The notes under the pieces were generated by a model, which was given only the letters and a program-made list of their open reading frames with translations, was not told where the DNA came from and did not search any database. The position numbers and the translations under genes are program-made. Shown one piece after another: positions 25,214 to 32,254 of a stretch of DNA of 64,000 bases (positions are counted from its first letter, which is position 1; each line of letters begins with the position of its first letter). Source of the DNA: Bacteroidota bacterium (lineage in GTDB: Bacteria; Bacteroidota; Bacteroidia; Bacteroidales; FEN-979); assembly GCA_026391355.1 (NCBI GenBank), contig JAPLDH010000048.1, positions 57,240 to 121,239 of the forward strand, written 5' to 3'.

Positions 25214-28048
25214 TTATTTTATCCGGATTCCAGTAATTTTATAGGTAATAATATTTTTTGTATTACCAACCTGGGTTACTTGTGTTCCTGTAAATGACGT
25301 TGACCCTTTTAATTGAATCCGGTATTCAAAATAAGCGCCACCTCCCGGGCTGCCAAATCCTTGTTCTGTTATTACAAAAATCACCCCCTCTTTATGTGTT
25401 TTAAAATTTTTGATCCAGTCCGCTCCAAAGTTAAGGTCAAATATTTGTTCTCTTTTCATCTGATCTCCATAAATTTTACTGTTTAAATTAGTAGCTACAA
25501 ATTTTCGTTGCACACTCCATGTCCCTGCAAGCTGGGGAGTGTCTTCGTATGTAATTTCGCTTTTGTCCTTAAATTCTATCACAAGTGAAAAGGTTTCTTT
25601 TTCCATGTCTTCTTTGTCGACAATCAATTCTCCCGCAAAATTACCGTTGGATTTAATTTCGAAATCTACAGAAGGCTCAGTTTGTTCCTTTGTTCCTTTG
25701 TTTTCCAAAACCACCTTTATTCCTTTTATTCTTACGCCTGGTTTTGCATCCATTGGAAGTTTAAGGTTTGCTGTAATAGAGTCGTGCTCAAATTTGTAAT
25801 TCTCCACGGAAGGACAATTACATTTTGAAATTCCGTTCATCACTTCAAAGGTTTTAGCTGCGACAGCCTCACCGGATTCTTCATAAAATTGCTGGTGATC
25901 AACATCTCCTACACTCACTGTCTTGGGTTGGGGAAACAGACCTCTCCCTGCCTGGCTGTATACCGGGCTAACGCCATCATTCGGTTTGTAACTATCACTT
26001 CCTGCCAGTAAATTGATCAGGTAGGAACCTTCTGCAGTTTCGGAAGCAGCAATTAAATAATATGCTTTGGTCAAAAAGTTTCTGCCTTTCACAACTTCCG
26101 CCATTTTTGATGTACTACCGGTCAGAAATGTATATTTTTCTATGAAATGTTCTGTTTCATTGAATGTTTTCAGGTTATCATTATAAAATTCTGAACCTGT
26201 CTGTATAGACAATTCAGGGTTATCTTCCTGTTTTTCATTTTTGGCACTGAAAAACATATCATATTTAAAGAATTTTTCAACACCCTTGGAGCCGTTGGTC
26301 CATCGCAGATCGCGTGTGCCTGGGGTATCCATTACAAGATATTGTACTGCTATTTTTGGAGCATCACCGTATGGGTAAAGCATCATATCTCCAATTTTGA
26401 TATTAAAACCAGCCGCAGTTATATAACGCAATGTTGTAACCGGACTGCCCTGGTGCGGCGTTCCCCAAGTGATCAGTTGTCTGAAATTATTCCAGATTTC
26501 GGGCGAATTTTCAATATAACGTAGTCCTGCCCTTGCAACAAGCCCTCCCATGGAATGACCTACAATATAAAAATTAAAAGGGATTTTTTCTTTGATCATT
26601 TTTGCGATCTGTGGATTTTTATTCAAAAATTCGTCTTTGATCATTTCTCCAAAAGATTCGCCCAGTGTTTTATAAGCAATCACGGAATTTTTTGGAAGAG
26701 GAGTAAATATTGGTCTGTAGGTAGGATAAATAAATTCGTAAAATACGGTGCAGTCGTTAACCTCTCCCTTTTTATTTTTAGTGTTGTCTTTTTGCGACTT
26801 TTCAAGATATATTTTATATAAAGGGTTCCAAACATTTCTTTTGTACGAATATTTCCATATATTTTGCGTTTGTGACGGGATATTGCCACCTTTTTCTGCT
26901 TCATTATGACCATGAACAAGGATGATAACATTAACGATAGGTTTTGTTCTGTTTTCCTTTTCGGAGAAATTTGAGGGACGGCGAAAATAGGTCTTCATGT
27001 CTGCATCTGGCATCATTTGTACCAGTCGGGGTTCTTGATCCCAATTCACATCTCCCTGAAAAGTAGAAAGGCAGTATTTAACACTGGCAACCCAGTTTAC
27101 TTCATCTAAAATGGGCTCAGCGGCAACTACCGAAGGGATAAAGAAATTCAGTACTTTTGAAGTTAGATCCGCTGAAGCCGTATTGTTATTTTTAGCAGGA
27201 GCTGTTGACGAAAACAGATAATCAACGGCTATATAATTTCCTTCTTTATCGAGAGTTATGGGAAGATAGTCAACCTGATCTTTCATTATTAAACCATTGC
27301 CACACATAATATCACTAACCCTTACCATGTTTATCGTAACAGGGCTAATGCTTCCTGCCTCGGATTTTGGGATCGTAATAACAGGTTGAAGAGAAGCAAT
27401 GTTACCACTGCCTTCGATGGTGAGTGTTCTCATGCTTCCGCTTGTGGCAACGCCATTTTTTCCGGTATTGATCGTATTGTTTTCGCGGGCAAATTTTATT
27501 TTTGCATCACTTTTCAAAACTTGTATGGTAACTGCGCTACCATCGGATAAAACAACATTTCCTAAAGCACCGCTTTTCCTGTTGAATTCCTTCACTTCAT
27601 TGGTTGTAGTGCCCTGAGCCCCTTTTTGAATTTGATATTCAGGCAAGATGGTATCAATCACTGTGTTTTTATGAAAAATAAAGAACCAGGCTGCAGCAGT
27701 AAGTCCGGCAACCACGACAAAGAGTAACCCGGCAATTATCCATGGTTTCTTCTTCCTTTTACTTTTAGTAACAGGCATGCCTTGTTCAGGCCTGCGGACC
27801 ATTACAGGCAGAGGTTTTTTGGAAACCTGCGGCTGTGGATCAATCCGTGCTGGTTCTTGAACCTTAGCTCCGCAAACCGTGCAAAACTTAATGTCCGATA
27901 TAAGGGATGTACCACATGATTTGCAAACAGGAGTTGCTGCCGGTTCTGGTTGTACAGGCGAATCAACCTGCGTTAATATTTCTCCGCATTTGCCGCAAAA
28001 ACGGGCATAGGGCTTAAGCGGATTCCCGCATTTGGTGCAAAATTTCAT
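25214..28048 (-). CDS. zinc-ribbon membrane-anchored lipase-like alpha/beta hydrolase (copy B)
   Basis: A 944-residue paralogue of the protein at 19160-22222, and the first gene of the minus-strand operon. It has ribbons at residues 4-22 and 42-60 (CTKCG/CGKCG, CKSCG/CTVCG), a basic linker, and a transmembrane helix at about 103-125. The hydrolase motifs keep the same order: VIILVHGHNE (374-383), VGHSMGGLVARAG (S499), WGTPHQGSPV, NDGVSPVYSQAG (D691) and DHQQF (H718). The two copies differ most in the linker and in the last ~200 residues, where this one ends with a beta-rich domain (IYGDQMKREQIFDLNFGADW). All residues of the proposed triad are retained, which argues that both copies are active. 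Confidence 0.85.
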   Translation of the reverse strand: MKFCTKCGNPLKPYARFCGKCGEILTQVDSPVQPEPAATPVCKSCGTSLISDIKFCTVCGAKVQEPARIDPQPQVSKKPLPVMVRRPEQGMPVTKSKRKKKPWIIAGLLFVVVAGLTAAAWFFIFHKNTVIDTILPEYQIQKGAQGTTTNEVKEFNRKSGALGNVVLSDGSAVTIQVLKSDAKIKFARENNTINTGKNGVATSGSMRTLTIEGSGNIASLQPVITIPKSEAGSISPVTINMVRVSDIMCGNGLIMKDQVDYLPITLDKEGNYIAVDYLFSSTAPAKNNNTASADLTSKVLNFFIPSVVAAEPILDEVNWVASVKYCLSTFQGDVNWDQEPRLVQMMPDADMKTYFRRPSNFSEKENRTKPIVNVIILVHGHNEAEKGGNIPSQTQNIWKYSYKRNVWNPLYKIYLEKSQKDNTKNKKGEVNDCTVFYEFIYPTYRPIFTPLPKNSVIAYKTLGESFGEMIKDEFLNKNPQIAKMIKEKIPFNFYIVGHSMGGLVARAGLRYIENSPEIWNNFRQLITWGTPHQGSPVTTLRYITAAGFNIKIGDMMLYPYGDAPKIAVQYLVMDTPGTRDLRWTNGSKGVEKFFKYDMFFSAKNEKQEDNPELSIQTGSEFYNDNLKTFNETEHFIEKYTFLTGSTSKMAEVVKGRNFLTKAYYLIAASETAEGSYLINLLAGSDSYKPNDGVSPVYSQAGRGLFPQPKTVSVGDVDHQQFYEESGEAVAAKTFEVMNGISKCNCPSVENYKFEHDSITANLKLPMDAKPGVRIKGIKVVLENKGTKEQTEPSVDFEIKSNGNFAGELIVDKEDMEKETFSLVIEFKDKSEITYEDTPQLAGTWSVQRKFVATNLNSKIYGDQMKREQIFDLNFGADWIKNFKTHKEGVIFVITEQGFGSPGGGAYFEYRIQLKGSTSFTGTQVTQVGNTKNIITYKITGIRIK

Positions 28049-28251
28049 GATGATTTATTGTTTTTTAGGTTGATTAATAAAGTTTTATACCCGCATCTCT
28101 TACAAACTCAGATCCTGGTTTAAATGCTGAACCATAATAAGGTAAGCATTTACACAACGCTAATATATGGAAGTATTGGCTGAAAACAACAAAGCCGGCA
28201 ATTCTTTTCCGTCCCTGAAAAATATAATAGTAAAAGCTAAAATTTATAAAT

Positions 28252-28374
28252 ATGGAAGAATATTTTTTCTCCACTGGAATTGAACTGCAGGATGACTTTA
28301 CCGCCGGTCATCGCTCAGGAAAGTGGACCTATTATGACCACAGGGGAAAGGTGAAGGACGTCAGGCTCTATTAG
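28252..28374 (+). CDS. possible 40-residue MORN-like small protein or gene remnant
   Basis: An ATG at 28252 opens a 40-codon frame ending in TAG at 28372-28374, just touching the end of the convergent ccmF gene. The second half reads GKWTYYDHRGKVKDVRLY, like the last unit of a MORN-type repeat (GxWxYYDxxGxxxxxxxY). There is a stop codon seven codons upstream and no clear ribosome site, so it may be the tail of a lost gene rather than a functional one. The spacer 28049-28251 holds the leader of the lipase operon and nothing else I can name. Confidence 0.3.
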   Translation: MEEYFFSTGIELQDDFTAGHRSGKWTYYDHRGKVKDVRLY

Positions 28375-30425
28375 TCAGACTTTCTTGTAAACCTTCTTAC
28401 AAAGCTGTAGGTAAATCCGGCTATCATTATTACAGCGCCAGCCCATAAAATATTGATGTATGGGTTTATAATCGCTTTTACAACAATATAATCCGGATCA
28501 GTCCCCACGAAGGCGATGTATGCATAAACATCCTTTGTTAAAAAGTGCCGGGTATCGGGATTATATACATCCCCCATCCGCTGATTATGATTAACCGAAG
28601 GAAACAAGGTAAATTCCTTATGGAACCTGCCTTCGTCACGTTTCAGAAAATCAAGCTGATAATACGTGAGGTTTCTGCTTAAAGTTTCAATAGCTTTATT
28701 TGAATAGACCACATAATATTCTTTGATCATTAATGTATCGTTTTTGACCATCATCAGGTTCTCGTCGTTTGTTTTCGTATCCCCAAGGTCAAACCGGGAA
28801 GTGTTGGTTGAAATGATCCGGGAGTTTGAGAAAGTCAGAAGTGTCCCGGTAAGAAAAAGCAGGATTCCTGTATGTGAAATAATAGCGCCGATGTTCCTGG
28901 GTTTGGATGTGGTTAAGACCAGGTTGAACAAGGAGGAAATAAGTGCAAAGAACAGGAAGAATAAAAACAGCACAAAATTGAATTGTGTAACAATCCCGGA
29001 AGAGATGAAGGGAATCACTGCAGCAACAGAGAGAATGAAGGGAAAGGCCATTTTCCGATAAAATCCACCCGGTTTGTTGTCCGTATAATTCAGGAATTGG
29101 CTGAATGCAATAAATCCGGCGATAAGCAAAGTGAATGGGGTTTGCCAATGATTATAAAAGGCTATTCTTTCGGAAGGCGGAGCAATGTTGATATGAAATA
29201 AGCTATTGATAACAGGTAAGGATGTGGTAAAAATGATCTGGAAGGCTGCTAAAACGATAATTACTGAACCAGTGAACATCCAGAATTCTCTTGAAAGAAG
29301 GTTTTCATTCTTCTTCTCATGAAATTTTTTTGCATTTAATGCGATCATCACGATAACAAGGACAAGGAATACCAATAGAAAAACCAGTAATTGGGCGGTC
29401 ATCCCGTTATCACCGAAGGAATGGGCGGAAGTATTCGCCAATACGCCGCTCCTGGTCAGAAAACTTGCATAAAGGACAAGAATATATGATAAACCGATAA
29501 GCAGGTAAGCTGAAAACATTGCAAATTGCTGCTTTCGGGCGATGATCATGAAATGCAAACCTGCTATCAGCGTCATCCAGGGGACAAGAGATGAGTTTTC
29601 AACCGGATCCCATGACCAGAAACCACCAAAGGTCAGGGATACGTATGCCCAGGCTCCACCCAGCAGGATCCCTGCCCCAAGAACAGCCACAGATAATATG
29701 GTCCATGGAAGGGCTATCCTGATCCAGGAGAAATATTCTTTCCTGAGGAGGGCAGCTATTGCGTAGGCAAAGGGAACCAATGCCAATGCATATCCAAGAA
29801 ATAGAATAGGCGGATGGATCGTCATCCAGATATTCTCCAACAGGGGATTCAAACCATTGCCATCAGTAATGGAGCTCAGATAGTCAGGTTGCTGGAAAAT
29901 CGTACCCTGTATGGTTGGCATTGTATCCCTTAACAGTGTGAAAGGACTGGTGCCAATCTTAATTGCACCGAATTTTATCCCCAGCATCATGGATGTGACA
30001 AACATCTGCGACAATGAAACCACCGACATTACGTGATCTTTCCAATCCTTCGCGATAAATATAAGGATTACACCAAGTAGCGCCTGAAAAATGGCCCAGA
30101 TCAGGAAACTACCCTCCTGCCCTGCCCAGAAACAGGAGATAATATATCGGAATGGTAAGCTTTTGGATGAGTATTCCCATACATAACTGTACTCAAAATA
30201 ATGTCGGAATATCAGGTAATATAAGATTATCGCAACGGAAACCAGAGAAAATGCATGCAACAGAAAAAATCCTTTTGCCGATCTCCTTATCAGATTTCCC
30301 GGTGTATCTTTCTTCAGTATCTTAACCAGAAAAAACAGGGTAGCAAGTATGGCTGATACAAATCCCGTCCACACGAATATCCTTCCAATCAAGCCAGGAA
30401 GTATATGTTCACCTATATAGAGCAT
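28371..30425 (-). CDS. ccmF: cytochrome c-type biogenesis protein CcmF (heme lyase subunit)
   Basis: A 684-residue multi-pass inner-membrane protein of the CcmF/CcsA heme-handling family, which helps attach heme to apocytochrome c on the outer face of the membrane. The tryptophan-rich heme-binding motif GGFWSWDPVENSSLVPW (about 245-260) is present, with conserved histidines in nearby loops (WMTIHPPILFLGYAL and GLHFMI) and about fourteen hydrophobic helices. The frame extends 10 codons upstream, but ATG at 30425 gives the expected opening YIGEHILPGLIGR. A TAATTTTG element at 30453-30460 precedes it. No other ccm gene is in the window. Confidence 0.92.
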   Translation of the reverse strand: MLYIGEHILPGLIGRIFVWTGFVSAILATLFFLVKILKKDTPGNLIRRSAKGFFLLHAFSLVSVAIILYYLIFRHYFEYSYVWEYSSKSLPFRYIISCFWAGQEGSFLIWAIFQALLGVILIFIAKDWKDHVMSVVSLSQMFVTSMMLGIKFGAIKIGTSPFTLLRDTMPTIQGTIFQQPDYLSSITDGNGLNPLLENIWMTIHPPILFLGYALALVPFAYAIAALLRKEYFSWIRIALPWTILSVAVLGAGILLGGAWAYVSLTFGGFWSWDPVENSSLVPWMTLIAGLHFMIIARKQQFAMFSAYLLIGLSYILVLYASFLTRSGVLANTSAHSFGDNGMTAQLLVFLLVFLVLVIVMIALNAKKFHEKKNENLLSREFWMFTGSVIIVLAAFQIIFTTSLPVINSLFHINIAPPSERIAFYNHWQTPFTLLIAGFIAFSQFLNYTDNKPGGFYRKMAFPFILSVAAVIPFISSGIVTQFNFVLFLFFLFFALISSLFNLVLTTSKPRNIGAIISHTGILLFLTGTLLTFSNSRIISTNTSRFDLGDTKTNDENLMMVKNDTLMIKEYYVVYSNKAIETLSRNLTYYQLDFLKRDEGRFHKEFTLFPSVNHNQRMGDVYNPDTRHFLTKDVYAYIAFVGTDPDYIVVKAIINPYINILWAGAVIMIAGFTYSFVRRFTRKSD

Positions 30426-30452
30426 TTTTATATACAACTTTTTACATGAGTG

Positions 30453-30460
30453 CAAAATTA
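30453..30460 (-). promoter_or_regulatory. -7 element upstream of ccmF
   Basis: TAATTTTG on the minus strand fits TAnnTTTG and lies about 28 bases before the chosen start codon. No convincing TTG at -33. Confidence 0.3.
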
Positions 30461-30624
30461 CTCTTTTCGGTGTGAAAATTAAAATTTTGCTAAATCTGGT
30501 AAATGGAATTACTTCCTAATTGTTTTTGCTGATTGTTTTTGCATCTAATTCTTAGATTAAAAAAAATGATTTTGAAATTACCCAATCCGAAATGGAATGT
30601 GGAAAAGGTAGAATTCATCCTCCA

Positions 30625-30656
30625 CACGTGTCACTCGTTACGCGTTACGCGTCACG
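30625..30656. repeat. ACGCGT-centred palindromic spacer word
   Basis: CGTTACGCGTTACGCGTCACG (split as 30636-30645 and 30646-30656) is a short imperfect palindrome. Similar words occur at 15411-15430 and 58569-58598. Confidence 0.5.
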
Positions 30657-30811
30657 TATTTCAATCACCCAAGTGTGAATACCCAACCCAGTGAAGCAGA
30701 CAATAAAATCACAAAGAAGATCAAGGATTTATGCTGGATGTGGCAGTTCTGGATCACATCATCATAGGGGATGACAGGTATTATTCGTTTGCTGATGATG
30801 GAACGTTATAA
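30655..30811 (+). pseudogene. radC: RadC (JAB-domain DNA repair protein) 3' remnant
   Basis: Reading from about 30655, one frame gives YFNHPSVNTQPSEADNKITK, which corresponds to the HPSGN-x-x-PS metal-binding motif of RadC with Gly changed to Val. After a one-base shift near 30729, another frame gives LDVAVLDHIIIGDDRYYSF and ends at TAA 30809-30811, the classical RadC C-terminus. The first two thirds of the gene are missing. RadC-like genes often travel with mobile elements in Bacteroidota, so this suggests past insertion in the spacer. The rest of 30456-31080 shows no gene. Confidence 0.7.
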
Positions 30812-31038
30812 TTCAGCTTTTGGAAGTCAGCCCTGGGAAACCCGGTCTTTTTTTTATGGTCGTATTCTCGTGTAGAATGGAATTCTTCTTTTTTTCTTCA
30901 GTTAATCAAAGTTTTTGCTATAATTTTACTTGACTTTGGTGAACTTCATATAAAATAGATGAAGTTTAAGGATCCAGCAAAATAAAGCGCAATTAAGTTT
31001 TCTTTATATCATCAATTTAGCAAAGAGAAGTGTTATTG

Positions 31039-31059
31039 CGCATATAAGTGAGTTATGCG
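31039..31059. repeat. small inverted repeat upstream of the toxin-antitoxin pair
   Basis: CGCATA (31039-31044) and TATGCG (31054-31059) flank nine bases. A GCGCAAT/ATTGCGC pair lies around it (30987-30993 and 31035-31041). Role unknown. Confidence 0.4.
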
Positions 31060-31083
31060 GCATGTATTATTGAAAAAGGAACC

Positions 31084-31114
31084 TTGGAGTATTCATAAAT
31101 AGTATATACCTTTG
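31084..31114 (+). promoter_or_regulatory. consensus promoter for the toxin-antitoxin pair
   Basis: TTG at 31084-31086, 20 bases, then TACCTTTG at 31107-31114: an exact fit to the Bacteroidota consensus. The start of transcription should be about 15-20 bases before the antitoxin ATG. Confidence 0.75.
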
Positions 31115-31121
31115 CGGTATA
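31105..31121. promoter_or_regulatory. palindrome overlapping the -7 element (candidate autoregulatory operator)
   Basis: TATACC (31105-31110) and GGTATA (31116-31121) form a perfect 6-bp inverted repeat around TTTGC, covering the -7 box. Antitoxins of the ribbon-helix-helix class normally repress their own promoter by binding such palindromes, so this is the likely operator. Confidence 0.5.
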
Positions 31122-31136
31122 AAACAAAGGAAAATT

Positions 31137-31367
31137 ATGAAAACACTCTCATTAAAGTTAGATGATTCAGTCTTTACTGAAACGGAACAAGTAATCTCTA
31201 ATATTAAAAAATCCCGAAACAGGTATATCAACGAAGCCTTGTATTTTTATAATAAAGTTCAAAAAAGAAAACTGTTAGCTTCCAAATTGGAGAAGGAATC
31301 AAAACTGGTTAAAGATGAATCCTTAACAGTTCTTCATGAATTTGAAATGATTGATTATGAAGGCTAA
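31137..31367 (+). CDS. ribbon-helix-helix-type antitoxin
   Basis: A 76-residue protein. The N-terminus (KTLSLKLDDSVFTETEQVI) has the form of a DNA-binding beta strand followed by a helix, as in CopG/MazE-like ribbon-helix-helix proteins, and NRYINEALYFYNK is the second helix. The C-terminal half (KLEKESKLVKDESLTVL) is the flexible part that would wrap the toxin. It is followed directly, with an 11-base overlap, by a MazF/PemK-type gene, the standard type II toxin-antitoxin layout. A promoter with an overlapping palindrome lies just upstream. Confidence 0.82.
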   Translation: MKTLSLKLDDSVFTETEQVISNIKKSRNRYINEALYFYNKVQKRKLLASKLEKESKLVKDESLTVLHEFEMIDYEG

Positions 31368-31701
31368 GCAATATGAGATCTGGATAGCAGATCTAAATCC
31401 CACAATAGGATCAGAACCGGGAAAAATAAGACCCGTGATCATTGTTCAAACGGATCTTTTAAACAAACACCATTCGTCTTCAATAATTTGCCCATTAACA
31501 ACAAATGTCCAAAAGGAAAGTGAAATATTACGAATTCACTTACAAAAAGGATATTGTGGGTTAAATGAAGGTTGTGATATTATGACAGATCAGATTCGCT
31601 CGATTGATAACAAAAGATTAATTAAAAAGATTGGCGTTGCTCCAACTGAAATTGCGGAAAAAATAAAGGAGAATCTGAAAATACTATTGGATTTGGAATA
31701 A
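31357..31701 (+). CDS. MazF/PemK-family endoribonuclease toxin
   Basis: A 114-residue protein that matches MazF-type mRNA interferases, which cut cellular RNA at short motifs to stop growth. The opening YEIWIADLNPTIGSEPGKIR includes the conserved G-x-E-x-G/K-x-R-P loop, with RPVIIVQTD after it; the S-x-I-x-CPLTT strand follows, and EGCDIMTDQIRSID contains the conserved region with the catalytic Arg/Thr/Ser neighbourhood (DQIRSID). Start chosen at ATG 31357; an in-frame TTG at 31351 is the only alternative. It overlaps the antitoxin, and its stop is only one or two bases from a reverse-transcriptase remnant. Confidence 0.88.
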   Translation: MKAKQYEIWIADLNPTIGSEPGKIRPVIIVQTDLLNKHHSSSIICPLTTNVQKESEILRIHLQKGYCGLNEGCDIMTDQIRSIDNKRLIKKIGVAPTEIAEKIKENLKILLDLE

Positions 31702-31702
31702 T

Positions 31703-32005
31703 ACACGGCGGTTCAAACACCATCAACGCCTGTCTGCCGACAGGTAGAGATTTCAAGAGTAAGCCTCCGGCCATGAGCATCTTTTTCTGCTGAGCAAATC
31801 CTTGCATCTTGTACTTCAACTCCTCCAGGCTGTTGTGTGACACCATCGGTTGATAGTGTCCACGGTCTCCCTTTTTGTAGCTAGATTCAAAGGCAAACCC
31901 CAGGTATTCGTAACTGAGCGGTTTTCGGATTGCACTTTTCTTTGTGTTTACCTGTAAGTGGAGTTTGTCTTCGATGAAACGGGTAATCCACCGTTTTATC
32001 CGGTT
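31703..32005 (-). pseudogene. group II intron reverse transcriptase/maturase remnant
   Basis: From about 32002 downward the minus strand reads RIKRWITRFIEDKLHL, then VNTKKSAIRKPLSYEYLGFAF, which is the segment after the RT active site in group II intron proteins (KSxxxxP...YLGFxF). HYQPMVSHNSLEELKYKMQGF follows, the start of the thumb/X region. The catalytic YADD part and the DNA-binding end are missing, so only a middle piece remains. Its lower-coordinate edge abuts the toxin stop codon. The rest of the spacer 32006-32254 has a short plus-strand open stretch (AAEEETIGFIKAQVVISEN) that I cannot assign. Confidence 0.72.
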
Positions 32006-32254
32006 TGAAGGCAGCCGAAGAAGAAACCATTGGATTCATCAAAGCCCAGGTGGTGATCTCGGAAAATATCAATCTTGACTTATATGAAACGGTTGGTTTA
32101 TTTAATCTTGTTTTTATCTTATCTTTAGGAGTTCAAAAATAGTTGATAAAAAAAGACCAGATAGTATTGAATGCACATAATAAATTATTGATGGAAAATG
32201 AATTGCAATGTGGTAATCAGGATGGGCCGGATAAACCTCCTGTGTTTACCCCTT

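Noticed and set aside
31039..31059. Possible integron attC-like site upstream of the toxin-antitoxin pair (GTTATGC with an inverted partner)
   Set aside because: The bases do not fit the GTTRRRY/RYYYAAC core pairs, and no second site follows the toxin gene; kept only as a simple inverted repeat.
32006..32141. Plus-strand open stretch AAEEETIGFIKAQVVISEN
   Set aside because: No start codon, partly antisense to the reverse-transcriptase remnant, and no family recognised; too short to support.
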